Shown: piece by piece, positions 28,634 through 37,462 of the stretch
Position numbering within the stretch: position 1 is the stretch's first letter
How the letters are laid out: each line of letters opens with the position of its first letter
Assembly (NCBI RefSeq): GCF_000145235.1
Contig: NC_014391.1
Coordinates: forward strand, 930,001 to 994,000
Direction of reading: 5' to 3'
From: Micromonospora aurantiaca ATCC 27029
GTDB lineage: Bacteria > Actinomycetota > Actinomycetes > Mycobacteriales > Micromonosporaceae
Length of the DNA stretch: 64,000 nucleotides
Program-made: the position numbers and the translations under genes
Notes under the pieces: model-generated
Seen by the model: only the letters and a program-made list of their open reading frames with translations
Told to the model about the DNA's origin: nothing
The model's database searches: none

Positions 28634-29719
28634 TCAGAGCGCCAGCGTGGCGCTCGCGGTGCTGCCGGACGGGGGCGGGAGCAACGTCGAGTCGACGCCC
28701 TCGGCGGCCAGCGCGGCGCGCAGGCGTTGCAGGTCCGCGCCGACCCGGACCAGGTCCGCCGGGTCGACGGGGGCGGGCGCCGCGCCGAGTAGCAGGCCGG
28801 TGGCCGAGGCGGGCCAGCCGGGCACGGTGGCGGCGAGTCCGGCGCGTACCTCGTCGTCGGTGACGTGGGTGAAGACGGTGCCGGGCGCGACCACGTCGGC
28901 CACCGCGTCGATCGCCCGCCGCACCGCGGCCGGATCGGCGGGCTCGGGGCCGATCCGGTCCGCGAGCGTCGCCGCCGCCCGCAGACCGGCGGCGCGCGCC
29001 TCGGCCGTGCCGAGCGAGAACAGGTCCATCGAGGCGTCGCGCACGAGCGTGCGGGCGCCCTCGTCGTCGTCCCGGGTCGCGGCGAGGTAACCCCGGACCA
29101 CCGCGACCGGCACCTGGTCGCACTTGCCCTTGATCAGCTCACCGGCGGCGGCGAGTTCGTCGACCACCGCCATCTGGGTGACGGACAGCTCGTTGCCGTA
29201 CGGGTCGACCTCGCCCCGGTGGTCACGGATCGCCGGCATGCCGGCCACCCCGAGCGCCACGTCGGTGAGCCCGTTGCGCCACGGGCGTCCCATCGTGTCG
29301 CTGACGATCACTGCGACGTCGAGGCCGTACCGGTCGCGCAACGCGGCGCGCAGCGCCCGGGCGGACGCGTCCGGGTCGACGGGCAGCAGCACCAGCCTGG
29401 TCTTGTCCACGTTCGAGGCGTCGATGCCGGCGGAGGCCATCACGAACCCGTGGTGGGTCTGCACGATCCGGGTCGCGCCCCGGGTCGCCACCACCCGGGC
29501 GGTCTCCCCGGCCAGGATGCGGTCCCGCTCGGCGAGCCGTTCCGGGCCGTCGGCCGGCACGTCGACCAGCCGGCCCTCCGCCTTCGACACGATCTTGCTG
29601 GTGACCACCAGGACGTCGTGGTCGCGCAGCCAGGGCGCCGCGCCGGTGATCAGCGCCGCCAGGTCGTCGCCCTCGGTCACGTCACCGATGCCCTGCACCG
29701 GCAGGATCTCCAGCCTCAC
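28634..29719 (-). CDS. fbiB: Coenzyme F420:L-glutamate ligase (CofE-type FbiB)
   Basis: A 361-residue protein. Residues 1 to about 250 are a complete CofE domain (LEILPVQGIGDVTEGDDL, VVTSKIVSKAEGRLV, VIVSDTMGRPWRNG, IKGKCDQVPVAV) that adds glutamates to F420-0. The remaining ~105 residues are Ala/Pro-rich and do not look like the FMN-binding nitroreductase domain that completes mycobacterial FbiB (448 residues). The GTG start overlaps the fbiA stop as GTGA, so the two are translationally coupled. It ends 15 bases from the convergent DUF5937 regulator gene. Confidence 0.92.
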   Translation of the reverse strand: MRLEILPVQGIGDVTEGDDLAALITGAAPWLRDHDVLVVTSKIVSKAEGRLVDVPADGPERLAERDRILAGETARVVATRGATRIVQTHHGFVMASAGIDASNVDKTRLVLLPVDPDASARALRAALRDRYGLDVAVIVSDTMGRPWRNGLTDVALGVAGMPAIRDHRGEVDPYGNELSVTQMAVVDELAAAGELIKGKCDQVPVAVVRGYLAATRDDDEGARTLVRDASMDLFSLGTAEARAAGLRAAATLADRIGPEPADPAAVRRAIDAVADVVAPGTVFTHVTDDEVRAGLAATVPGWPASATGLLLGAAPAPVDPADLVRVGADLQRLRAALAAEGVDSTLLPPPSGSTASATLAL

Positions 29720-30663
29720 ATCAACTCCAGCGCGGCGCGCACCATCGCGGCGGTCGCCGCCTCGTCGGTCATCCGCAGCGGCGCCGCGCGGACGGTCACG
29801 TCCGGCACCACAGTGCCCTCGTCCTCCGGCGCGACCAGCCAGCCGTCGAGCAGCCCGCCCGCCGGCCGGGCGCCGTAGAGGCCGCCCACGCCGGCCGCGC
29901 TGCACTCCACGCCGAGCACGGCGAGGCAGCGGTCGGCCATGCCGCGTACCGGCGCACCGCCGATGATCGGCGACACCCCGATCACCGGGGCCGGGCCGCC
30001 GGCAACCGCGTCGCGCAGCCCGGGCACCGCCAGCACCGGGGCGATGCTCACCACCGGGTTGCTCGGCGCGATCAGCACCACGTCCGCGGCGGCGATCGCC
30101 TCGACCACGCCGGGCGCGGGCTTCGCCGCGTCCGCGCCGACGAAGACGAACCGGTCGGTGGGTACGCCGGCCCGATACCGCACCCACCACTCCTGGAAGT
30201 GGATCGCCCGCCGGCCCTGCTCGTCGGTGACGACGGCGTGGGTCTCCAGGCGGTCGTCGGTGGCGGGCAGCAGCCGTACGCCCGGCTGCCAGCGGGCCGC
30301 CAGTGCCTCGGTGACCTGGGACAGCGGATAGCCGGCGTTGATCATCTGAGTGCGCACCAGGTGAGTGGCGACGTCCTTGTCGCCCAGACCGAACCAGCTC
30401 GGCTCCGCGCCGTACGCGGCCAGCTCGTTCTTCACCGTCCAGGTCTCGCCCGCCCGGCCCCAGCCCCGCTCCGGGTCGGCGCCGCCACCGAGCGTGTAGA
30501 GCACGCTGTCCAGGTCGGGGCAGACCTTCAGCCCGTGCAGCAGCAGATCGTCGCCGACGTTGACCACTGCGGTCACCTCGGCGCCCACCTCCCGGGCGTA
30601 CGCCCGCACGCCGAGCAGGAAACGGGCGCCCCCGATGCCGCCGGTCAGTACCACGATGCGCAT
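29716..30663 (-). CDS. fbiA: 2-phospho-L-lactate (or phosphoenolpyruvate) transferase
   Basis: A 315-residue CofD/FbiA protein with the N-terminal MRIVVLTGGIGGARFLLG, DLDSVLYTLGG, and APSNPVVSIAPVLAVPGLR. It transfers the phospholactyl or enolpyruvyl moiety to the riboflavin precursor Fo, giving (dehydro-)F420-0. The ATG at 30663 is preferred over an ATG three codons upstream because GGAAGG then lies at proper spacing. It heads an fbiA-fbiB operon; fbiC, which makes Fo, is on the other strand 1.2 kb away. No fbiD/cofC guanylyltransferase gene is in the window. Confidence 0.95.
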   Translation of the reverse strand: MRIVVLTGGIGGARFLLGVRAYAREVGAEVTAVVNVGDDLLLHGLKVCPDLDSVLYTLGGGADPERGWGRAGETWTVKNELAAYGAEPSWFGLGDKDVATHLVRTQMINAGYPLSQVTEALAARWQPGVRLLPATDDRLETHAVVTDEQGRRAIHFQEWWVRYRAGVPTDRFVFVGADAAKPAPGVVEAIAAADVVLIAPSNPVVSIAPVLAVPGLRDAVAGGPAPVIGVSPIIGGAPVRGMADRCLAVLGVECSAAGVGGLYGARPAGGLLDGWLVAPEDEGTVVPDVTVRAAPLRMTDEAATAAMVRAALELM

Positions 30664-30716
30664 GGCGTCCATCCTTCCGCACGCGCCGCCGTCGATCGTC
30701 CGGTGGCCGGAGAGAC

Positions 30717-30722
30717 TACGCT
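30717..30722 (+). promoter_or_regulatory. -10 box of the 30763 membrane protein gene
   Basis: TACGCT would give a leader of about 34 bases including GGGGGAG. Confidence 0.4.
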
Positions 30723-30762
30723 CACTTCGGCAACTGTCCGCTTTCGTCCCCTGGGGGAGTCC

Positions 30763-31698
30763 GTGACCAGCCCCGCCGAGCCCGCGTCCGGCGACGCCGC
30801 GCAGGCCAGCCAGTTGATCAAGCCGTTGCGCGAACTGGCCGCGCTCGTCCTTCTCGGCGCCAACGCCGTGCTGCTCTTCGTCGGCCTGCTGCGCCTGCTG
30901 CCGATCGACGACTACAGCACGTCCACCGGCCGGGCCGGGAGCACGTATTTCACATTCATCGGCCTGGAGTCGACGGTCCTGCCGGTGCTCGCCGTCCTGA
31001 TCGCCACAGTGATCCTCCCGGTCGTGCCGAAGGCCAAGCTGATCACGCAGGTGGCGCTCGTCGAGTACGCCGTGTCCGCCGTGTTCGGCGCGCTGACGTT
31101 CCTGATCTGGCTGGTCGGCCGGCTCGCCGACGGCGAGGTGCTGGACGCGTTCCTCGGCCTGCTGACCCGCGCGGCGTGGCTGGCGATCTTCGCGGTCGCC
31201 GCGTTCGTGGTGTTCAAGATCTGGCGCACGCTCTACTACGTGCCGAAGCCCAAGCCGCAGCCGGGCGTGTACGGCCAGGCCCAGCCCGGCTGGCCGCAGC
31301 AGCCGGGTCAGCCCGGCGGCTACCCCGGTCCGGGTGGCTACCCGCAGCAGCCCGGCCAGGGCTACCCGCAGGCCGGCTCGCCCCCGCCCGGCTGGCCGCA
31401 GCAGCCCGGCCCGTACGGCCAGCCGCAGTCGGCGCCGCCGTTCAACACCGCCCCGCCGCACGCCCCGCACTCCGGTCCGCCGTCCGCCGACCCGCAGTCC
31501 GGTGTCCCGTTCGCCGGGCCGCAGCAGGCGCCGCAGTACGGCTCGCCGCACCACGCGCCGCCGTTCGGCCAGCCGCCGTCGGCCGACCCGACGCAGGCGA
31601 TCCCGCGCCAGTCCGCCGAGCCGGGGGCGCCGTCGCCGGCCGCCGACGACGAGCGCACCCAGCGGTTCGACCGCGAGGACCCGAACCAGCCTCGCTGA
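30763..31698 (+). CDS. Four-helix membrane protein with Pro/Gln/Gly-rich tail
   Basis: A 311-residue protein. Four membrane segments lie in residues 25-152 (for example LAALVLLGANAVLLFVGLL, LPVLAVLIATVILPVV, and AWLAIFAVAAFVVFKIW). A cytoplasmic low-complexity tail of about 150 residues follows, built from PGWPQQPG, GYPQ and QYGSP units and ending in an acidic/Thr segment (DDERTQRFDRED). Tails like this are common in actinobacterial membrane proteins and may be phosphorylation or condensation substrates; no function is known. The GTG start follows GGGGGAG. Confidence 0.75.
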   Translation: MTSPAEPASGDAAQASQLIKPLRELAALVLLGANAVLLFVGLLRLLPIDDYSTSTGRAGSTYFTFIGLESTVLPVLAVLIATVILPVVPKAKLITQVALVEYAVSAVFGALTFLIWLVGRLADGEVLDAFLGLLTRAAWLAIFAVAAFVVFKIWRTLYYVPKPKPQPGVYGQAQPGWPQQPGQPGGYPGPGGYPQQPGQGYPQAGSPPPGWPQQPGPYGQPQSAPPFNTAPPHAPHSGPPSADPQSGVPFAGPQQAPQYGSPHHAPPFGQPPSADPTQAIPRQSAEPGAPSPAADDERTQRFDREDPNQPR

Positions 31699-31840
31699 GC
31701 CCCGCGCGGCGGGCGACGGAGATCGTCGTCCGCCGCCACCTGGGCCGCCACCGTCGCCCGCCGCTGTGCGGCAGCTCACCCGGGTCGTCCCGGTGCCCGG
31801 ACCGCGGCCGGGGGCGGGCATCCGGCCGTCCGGCAGCGCT

Positions 31841-31846
31841 TAGGCT
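31841..31846 (+). promoter_or_regulatory. Leaderless promoter -10 of fbiC
   Basis: TAGGCT lies exactly 6 bases before the ATG at 31853. No ribosome site is present. Confidence 0.6.
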
Positions 31847-31852
31847 GGGCGG

Positions 31853-34378
31853 ATGGTTGATCGCAGCGACCCCGAACCGACCGAGGCGAGCATCCGGCGG
31901 GCACTCGGGCGGGCCGCCACCGGCCGGGCGCTCGACGCCGGCGAGGCGGGCGCGCTGCTCGCCGCTCGCGGGCCGATGCTCGACGACCTGCTCCGGATCG
32001 CCTCCGACATCCGCGACGCCGGGCTGCGCGACGCCGGGCGGCCGGGCGTGGTGACGTACTCGAAGAAGGTCTTCATCCCGCTCACCCGGCTCTGCCGGGA
32101 CCGCTGCCACTACTGCACGTTCGCCACCGTGCCGCACCGGCTGCCCGCCGCCTACCTGGAACGCGACGAGGTGCTGGCGATCGCCCGCGAGGGCGCCGCG
32201 CAGGGCTGCAAGGAGGCGCTGTTCACGCTCGGCGACCGGCCCGAGGAGCGGTGGCCGGCGGCCCGCCGGTGGCTGGACGAGCGGGGGTACGACTCGACGC
32301 TGGACTACCTGCGCGCCTGCGCGGTGGCGGTGCTGGAGGAGACCGGCCTGCTGCCCCACCTCAATCCGGGCGTGCTCACCTGGTCGGAGTTGCAGCGGCT
32401 CAAGCCGGTCGCGCCGAGCATGGGCATGATGCTGGAGACCACCGCCGGCCGGCTCTGGTCCGAACCGGGCGGCCCGCACTTCGGCTCACCGGACAAGGAA
32501 CCCGCGGTACGCCTGCGGGTGCTCGACGACGCCGGCCGGGTCGGGGTGCCGTTCACCACGGGAATCCTGATCGGCATCGGCGAGAACCGGGCCGAGCGGG
32601 TCGACGCGATCTTCGCGATCCGCCGGGCGATGCGGGAGTACGGCCACCTCCAGGAGGTGATCGTGCAGAACTTCCGCGCCAAGCCGGACACCGCGATGCG
32701 CGGCATGCCCGACGCCGAGCTGCACGACCTGGCCGCCACAGTGGCGGTGGCCCGGGTGCTGCTCGGCCCGAAGGCCCGCATCCAGGCCCCGCCGAACCTC
32801 ATCGCGGGCGAGTACGACCTGCTGCTGCGCGCCGGCATCGACGACTGGGGCGGCGTCTCCCCGGTCACGCCCGACCACGTCAACCCGGAGCGGCCCTGGC
32901 CGCACCTGGACGAGCTGGCGGCGCGTACCGCGAGTGCCGGGTTCACGTTGCGCGAGCGGCTGACCGTCTACCCGGAGTACGTCCGGGCGGGCGAACCGTG
33001 GCTCGATCCGCGCCTGCTGCCGCACGTCACAGCGCTCGCCGACCCGGCCACCGGGCTCGCGGTCGAGGCGGCCCGCCCGGAGGGACGGCCCTGGCAGGAG
33101 CCGGAGGAGGTCTACGGCGGCCGCACCGACCTGCACGTCACCATCGACGTCACCGGCCGGACCGACGACCGGCGGGGCGACTTCGACAGCGTGTACGGCG
33201 ACTGGGCCGAGGTGGCCGGCAAGGTGGCGCCGGAGGCGCGCGCCGGCGTACCAGTGGGCGGTGGCGCGGACGCCGATCTGCGCGCGGGCCTGCGGCTCGC
33301 CGCTGACGACCCGGCCGCGCTGCTGACTCCGGCGCACGAGGCGAAGGCGCTGGCGCTGTTCGGCGCGGACGGCCCGGCGCTCGACGAGCTGTGCCGGCTG
33401 GCCGACGACGCGCGCCGGGACGCGGTCGGCGACGACGTGACCTACGTGGTCAACCGCAACATCAATTTCACGAACGTCTGCTACGTGGGCTGCCGGTTCT
33501 GCGCGTTCGCCCAGCGGGAGAGCGACGCCGACGCGTTCCGGCTCTCGCTGGAGCAGGTCGCCGACCGGGCCGAGGAGGCGTGGACGGCCGGCGCCACCGA
33601 GGTCTGCCTCCAGGGCGGCATCGACCCGAAGATGCCGGTGACCGGGTACGCCGACATCGTCCGCGCGATCAAGGCGCGGGTGCCGGACATGCACGTGCAC
33701 GCGTTCTCCCCGATGGAGATCGTCACCGCCGCCGCGAAGGCCGGCGTGCCGGTGCGGGAGTGGCTGCTCCAGCTCCGCGAGGCCGGGCTGGACACCATCC
33801 CGGGCACCGCCGCCGAGATCCTCGACGACGACGTGCGCTGGGTGCTCACCAAGGGCAAACTGCCGGCCTCCGCCTGGGTCGACGTGGTGAGCACGGCCCA
33901 CGAGGTGGGCATCCGGTCCAGCTCCACGATGATGTACGGCCACGTGGACCACCCGGGCCAGTGGCTCGCCCACTTCCGGGTGCTGGCCGGCGTGCAGGAC
34001 CGTACCGGCGGGTTCACCGAGTTCGTGGCGCTGCCGTTCGTGCACACCAACGCGCCCATCTACCTGGCCGGCATCGCCCGCCCGGGACCGACATGGCGGG
34101 AGAACCGGGCGGTGCACGCGATGGCCCGGCTGCTGCTGCACGGCCGGATCGACAACATCCAGTGCTCCTGGGTGAAGCTCGGCGACGAAGGCACAGTGGA
34201 GATGCTGCGCGGCGGCTGCAACGACCTGGGCGGCACGCTGATGGAGGAGACGATCTCCCGGATGGCCGGCTCGGGCAACGGGTCGGCCCGTACCGAGGAG
34301 CAGCTGCGGGCCATCGCCACCGCCGCCGGGCGGCCGTTCCGCAAGCGGACGACCGCGTACGGTCACGCCCGCGCCTGA
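31853..34378 (+). CDS. fbiC: Bifunctional FO synthase (CofG-CofH fusion)
   Basis: An 841-residue protein with two radical-SAM domains. The CofG half binds its cluster with C81, C85 and C88 ([11 protein letters not shown]). The CofH half uses C543, C547 and C550 ([11 protein letters not shown]). It makes the deazaflavin chromophore Fo from tyrosine and a ribityl-uracil. Fusion of the two halves is normal in actinobacteria, and the length is typical. The ATG start is set by leaderless spacing to the -10 box. With fbiA and fbiB nearby it gives most of F420 synthesis. Confidence 0.97.
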   Translation: MVDRSDPEPTEASIRRALGRAATGRALDAGEAGALLAARGPMLDDLLRIASDIRDAGLRDAGRPGVVTYSKKVFIPLTRLCRDRCHYCTFATVPHRLPAAYLERDEVLAIAREGAAQGCKEALFTLGDRPEERWPAARRWLDERGYDSTLDYLRACAVAVLEETGLLPHLNPGVLTWSELQRLKPVAPSMGMMLETTAGRLWSEPGGPHFGSPDKEPAVRLRVLDDAGRVGVPFTTGILIGIGENRAERVDAIFAIRRAMREYGHLQEVIVQNFRAKPDTAMRGMPDAELHDLAATVAVARVLLGPKARIQAPPNLIAGEYDLLLRAGIDDWGGVSPVTPDHVNPERPWPHLDELAARTASAGFTLRERLTVYPEYVRAGEPWLDPRLLPHVTALADPATGLAVEAARPEGRPWQEPEEVYGGRTDLHVTIDVTGRTDDRRGDFDSVYGDWAEVAGKVAPEARAGVPVGGGADADLRAGLRLAADDPAALLTPAHEAKALALFGADGPALDELCRLADDARRDAVGDDVTYVVNRNINFTNVCYVGCRFCAFAQRESDADAFRLSLEQVADRAEEAWTAGATEVCLQGGIDPKMPVTGYADIVRAIKARVPDMHVHAFSPMEIVTAAAKAGVPVREWLLQLREAGLDTIPGTAAEILDDDVRWVLTKGKLPASAWVDVVSTAHEVGIRSSSTMMYGHVDHPGQWLAHFRVLAGVQDRTGGFTEFVALPFVHTNAPIYLAGIARPGPTWRENRAVHAMARLLLHGRIDNIQCSWVKLGDEGTVEMLRGGCNDLGGTLMEETISRMAGSGNGSARTEEQLRAIATAAGRPFRKRTTAYGHARA

Positions 34379-34417
34379 GGTCGAACCTTTCCCCGCCGCG
34401 CGCCGTACCTGTGGATG

Positions 34418-34449
34418 CCGGCGGCGGTTTCGGCGAGGACCGCCGCCGG
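34418..34449 (+). terminator. Terminator after fbiC
   Basis: A perfect 11-bp GC stem (34418-34428 with 34439-34449) with a 10-base loop. Confidence 0.65.
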
Positions 34450-34528
34450 TGACCCCGAACCGGGGCCCGGCGGTGTCCGGGCGCCCGGCCCGCTGCGGCG
34501 CTGCGGCGCCGGTCCGGAAAGGTTGCCG

Positions 34529-34822
34529 ATGAGCACTGACGAGACCACCGACGCGCCGAAACGGCGGACTTGGCCGCGATTGACCCGCAGGCAGACGCTC
34601 ACCGCCGCGGCGAGCGCCACACTGGGCGCCGCCGCCCTCACCGTGCCGGGCCTGTCCGCCGCCCAGAACGCCCCCACGGCGAGCCGGCGCGACGAGCCGA
34701 TCGTGGTCCACCTCCGCGACGCCGCGGCCGGCGTCATGGACGTCTTCGTCGGCACCACCCGGGTCGAGGTACGCGACCGCGGCCTGGCCGACCGCCTGGT
34801 GCGCGCCGCCGGCCGGCGCTGA
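34529..34822 (+). CDS. Small Tat-signal protein upstream of DUF4331
   Basis: A 97-residue protein with a twin-arginine signal (R20-R21 in RLTRRQTLTAAASATLG) and a hydrophobic stretch to about residue 48. A mature part of only about 50 residues (VVHLRDAAAGVMDVFVGTTRV) follows. The start ATG follows GGAAAGG. It lies 71 bases before the DUF4331 gene, whose product has no signal of its own. The pairing suggests the small protein could carry a partner through the Tat pathway; this is inference. No family function is known. Confidence 0.65.
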   Translation: MSTDETTDAPKRRTWPRLTRRQTLTAAASATLGAAALTVPGLSAAQNAPTASRRDEPIVVHLRDAAAGVMDVFVGTTRVEVRDRGLADRLVRAAGRR

Positions 34823-34893
34823 TCCACCCTCCACCGGCGCGGGCTCCCGGCGCCGGTTCCGACTTCCGTTCCCCCGACGAAGGTGCGTCCGCC

Positions 34894-36291
34894 ATGTCCT
34901 CTCACCGCGAGGCCCCGGAGATCGCCAAGGATCCGGTCGCCGACAGTTCCGACCTGTACGCGTTCGTCACGCCGAGCCAGCCGGACACGGTCACGTTGAT
35001 CGCCAACTACGTGCCGGTGCAGCTCCCGTCCGGCGGCCCGAACTTCTTCGAGTTCGGTGACGACGTCCGGTACGAGATTCACATCGACAACGACGGCGAC
35101 GGTTATCCGGACGTCACCTATCGTTTCGAATTCACTACCGAGATCACGAACCAGAACAGTTTTCTCTACAACACCGGGCCGATCGAGTCGCTGGAGAGCA
35201 AGAACTGGAACCGGCGGCAGTTCTACCGGCTGACCCGGATCGCCGACGGCCGCGCGCGTGTGCTGGCGCACAAACTGCCCTGCCCGCCGTGCAACGTCGG
35301 GCCGCTGTCCACGCCGAACTACCAGAACCTGGTCCGGCAGGCGACGTTCAAGCTGTCCACCGGTGAGAAGGTGTTCGCCGGGCAGCGGGCCGACGGTTTC
35401 TTCGTCGACCTGGGCGCGGTGTTCGACCTGGGTACGCTGCGGCCGTTCCAGCAGCTGCACGTCGCCGGCAAGAAGCTGTTCCGGGACGAGGGCGAGCCGG
35501 TGAACGCGCTGGACCGGCTCAACGTGCACAGTCTCGCCGTGCAGGTGCCGCTCAACCAGGTACGCCGCAAGGCGGCCCGCTACGGCTACGCCGACCGCGC
35601 CTCGACCATCGGGGTCTGGACCAGCGCGTCCCGCCAGCAGGTGCGGGTGCTGGGTGACCGGGTCGCCGCTGATACCGCGGCCGGACCCTTCACGCAGGTG
35701 TCGCGGCTCGGTAACCCGTTGTTCAACGAGGTCATCGTGCCGATGTCCAGGAAGGACGTCTGGAACACGCTGCCGCCGTCGGAGGACAAGCGGTTCGCCG
35801 GGTTCGTGGAGCGGCCCGAGCTGGCCGGGCTGCTGCCGGCGCTCTACCCGGGTGTGTTCCCCAATCTGGACGCGCTGAACAAGTCCAAGAAGCCGCGTGC
35901 CGACCTGGTGGCGATCCTGCTCACCGGCGTCCCGGCCGGACTGATCGACGGCTTCGCCAACACCACCGGTGACGTGCAGGCGGACATGCTGCGGCTGAAC
36001 ACGGCGATCCGGCCCAGCCGCAAACCGGACCGGTTCGGTGTGCTCGGCGGCGACCTGGCCGGCTTCCCCAACGGCCGCCGTCCCGCCGACGACGTGGTGA
36101 CGATCGCGCTGCGCGCCATCGCCGGGCTGACCGTGCCGCTCGTCGACAAGACGTTCCGGCCGGACGCCGCCGCCGCGGCGGTGACACCGGGCCTGAGCGC
36201 GGCCGACGTGACAGCGCCGTTCCTGGCCGACTTCCCGTTCCTCGGCACGCCGTACGACGGGTTCGGCAACCCGCAGGCGAAGAAGTCCTGA
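34894..36291 (+). CDS. DUF4331 family protein
   Basis: A 465-residue protein starting SSHREAPEIAKDPVADSSDLYAFVTP, the hallmark of DUF4331. A calcium-loop-like DNDGDGYPD sits at residues 65-73, consistent with metal binding in a beta-rich fold. DUF4331 proteins are usually exported, but this one has no N-terminal signal. A short motif LPCPPCNVG has paired cysteines. Function is unknown. The start ATG has only a weak AAGG upstream; it probably forms an operon with the small Tat protein before it and the 112-residue protein after it. Confidence 0.85.
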   Translation: MSSHREAPEIAKDPVADSSDLYAFVTPSQPDTVTLIANYVPVQLPSGGPNFFEFGDDVRYEIHIDNDGDGYPDVTYRFEFTTEITNQNSFLYNTGPIESLESKNWNRRQFYRLTRIADGRARVLAHKLPCPPCNVGPLSTPNYQNLVRQATFKLSTGEKVFAGQRADGFFVDLGAVFDLGTLRPFQQLHVAGKKLFRDEGEPVNALDRLNVHSLAVQVPLNQVRRKAARYGYADRASTIGVWTSASRQQVRVLGDRVAADTAAGPFTQVSRLGNPLFNEVIVPMSRKDVWNTLPPSEDKRFAGFVERPELAGLLPALYPGVFPNLDALNKSKKPRADLVAILLTGVPAGLIDGFANTTGDVQADMLRLNTAIRPSRKPDRFGVLGGDLAGFPNGRRPADDVVTIALRAIAGLTVPLVDKTFRPDAAAAAVTPGLSAADVTAPFLADFPFLGTPYDGFGNPQAKKS

Positions 36292-36304
36292 CGGGAGCCG
36301 GCGA

Positions 36305-36643
36305 ATGTCACACCATCACGATCTCGGCCCGTCGGAGGTCGGCAGCGTCGTGCTCGACCTGGGCGGCGACCGGGGCGCGCTGATCATCCACACCGGGCGG
36401 GACCTGCACGGCCGGGAGATCGAGATCAGCCGCGTGGACCTCGACGGCCCGCGGACCCACTCCGCCGTACGCGAGCGGCACGTCCGGGACGGGGTGTTCC
36501 ACAGTGCCGTCTACCCGGATCTGGAGGCGGGTGTGTATACCGTCTGGTGGGACGAGAGTACGTCCGCCGGCGCGATCTCGGTCACCGGTGGGTCGATCGC
36601 CGAATTCGTTTGGCCCACCAGCTCACCAGCCCGCTTGGACTGA
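36305..36643 (+). CDS. Small conserved beta-rich protein
   Basis: A 112-residue protein with a His-rich N-terminus (MSHHHDLGPSEVGSVVLDLG) and two regions typical of a small actinobacterial family of unknown function: ALIIHTGRDLHGREIEISRV and YPDLEAGVYTVWWD. These are sometimes labelled phospholipase without support. It begins 14 bases after the DUF4331 stop codon behind GGGAG, so it is likely co-transcribed. Confidence 0.7.
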   Translation: MSHHHDLGPSEVGSVVLDLGGDRGALIIHTGRDLHGREIEISRVDLDGPRTHSAVRERHVRDGVFHSAVYPDLEAGVYTVWWDESTSAGAISVTGGSIAEFVWPTSSPARLD

Positions 36644-36663
36644 TCCGTCAGTCGCGCCGGAAC

Positions 36664-36696
36664 CCGCGCCCCGTCCACATGATGGACGGGGCGCGG
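36664..36696 (+). terminator. Terminator of the DUF4331 operon
   Basis: A perfect 14-bp stem (36664-36677 with 36683-36696) with a 5-base loop, 21 bases after the stop. Confidence 0.8.
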
Positions 36697-36958
36697 TCGG
36701 CGTTGGACGGCTCGACGGGCGGTACAGCGGGAAGCGGGTTACCCTTTGCCCCACCAATTCTGATCTTGGTGCGAGCGGCCGGCGGGGGCGTCCGGCCGGC
36801 CTGCCGGCGATGCGCCACGGCAGAAAACTTCCGGCAACTCGCCGGGGAGGGCGTTACTCGTCCGGGGTCTGAATCGATAGGGCAGGTTGCGAGGCTACGG
36901 GCGACCGCGGCGGTCGTCACGGACGTGTCGGGAGGGCGACTCCATTATCAAGTTTGGC
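36697..36958 (+). other. Long upstream region of whiB
   Basis: About 260 bases without a credible gene. A TACCCT hexamer at 36740-36745 could be a second promoter; otherwise I see no palindrome or coding signal. Long control regions are usual for developmental whiB genes. Confidence 0.4.
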
Positions 36959-36988
36959 TTGACGGCGCACGCATTACACGCGTGTAAT
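36959..36988 (+). promoter_or_regulatory. whiB promoter with palindromic operator
   Basis: TTGACG (36959-36964) and TGTAAT (36983-36988) form a sigma-70-type promoter with 18-base spacing. The -10 is the right half of a perfect 16-bp palindrome, ATTACACGCGTGTAAT (36973-36988). Its half-sites TTACAC/GTGTAA match the BldD half-site pattern TnACnC, but with a 2-base rather than 1-base centre. Confidence 0.6.
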
Positions 36989-37103
36989 TTGAATGGGGTT
37001 GTTCGCGCGGAACGCAACAAATGGTGACCGTACGGACAGGCACGCCTTTCGCGTGGGGGGTTGCAGCGGCGAATGACGCCGGTGCGCGACAAGGAGGCAA
37101 TCG

Positions 37104-37364
37104 ATGGACGGCCAGCTCGAGGTGGCCGACCTGCTCGGGAACGCGCCGGAGTGGCAGGAGCGAGCGCTCTGCTCGCAGACCGACCCGGAGGCGTTCTTTC
37201 CCGAGAAGGGCGGCTCGACCCGCGAGGCGAAGCGCATCTGCTCGCGGTGCGAAGTGAAGACGGAATGCCTGGAGTACGCGCTCGGCCACGACGAGCGGTT
37301 CGGGATCTGGGGTGGCCTCTCCGAGCGGGAGCGGCGCAAGCTCAAGCGGCGGGTCGCCGCCTGA
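37104..37364 (+). CDS. whiB: WhiB-family iron-sulfur regulator (WhiB/WhmD group)
   Basis: An 86-residue protein with four cluster-binding cysteines (C23, C46, C49, C55), the turn motif FGIWGGLSERERRKLKRR and the block QTDPEAFFPEKGGSTREAK. This block is diagnostic of the Streptomyces WhiB / mycobacterial WhmD (WhiB2) branch, which controls septation and sporulation together with WhiA. Wbl proteins act by binding the principal sigma factor through the cluster. AAGGAGG lies 7 bases before the ATG. A palindrome overlaps its -10 box, suggesting repression, possibly by BldD, of which whiB is a known target in Streptomyces. Confidence 0.93.
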   Translation: MDGQLEVADLLGNAPEWQERALCSQTDPEAFFPEKGGSTREAKRICSRCEVKTECLEYALGHDERFGIWGGLSERERRKLKRRVAA

Positions 37365-37374
37365 TCCACGTACG

Positions 37375-37404
37375 GGTCCACGGGCGGTGGGGGCCGCCCG
37401 GACC
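37375..37404. terminator. Bulged hairpin after whiB
   Basis: GGTCC and GGGCGG pair with CCGCCC and GGACC around a 6-base loop, with a 2-base bulge. It lies between convergent genes. Confidence 0.5.
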
Positions 37405-37462
37405 CGGGTCGCTGTCCGGCCGGCGCGTCCGGCCGGGTGGCGGCGCCTGTCCGGTCAGCCGG

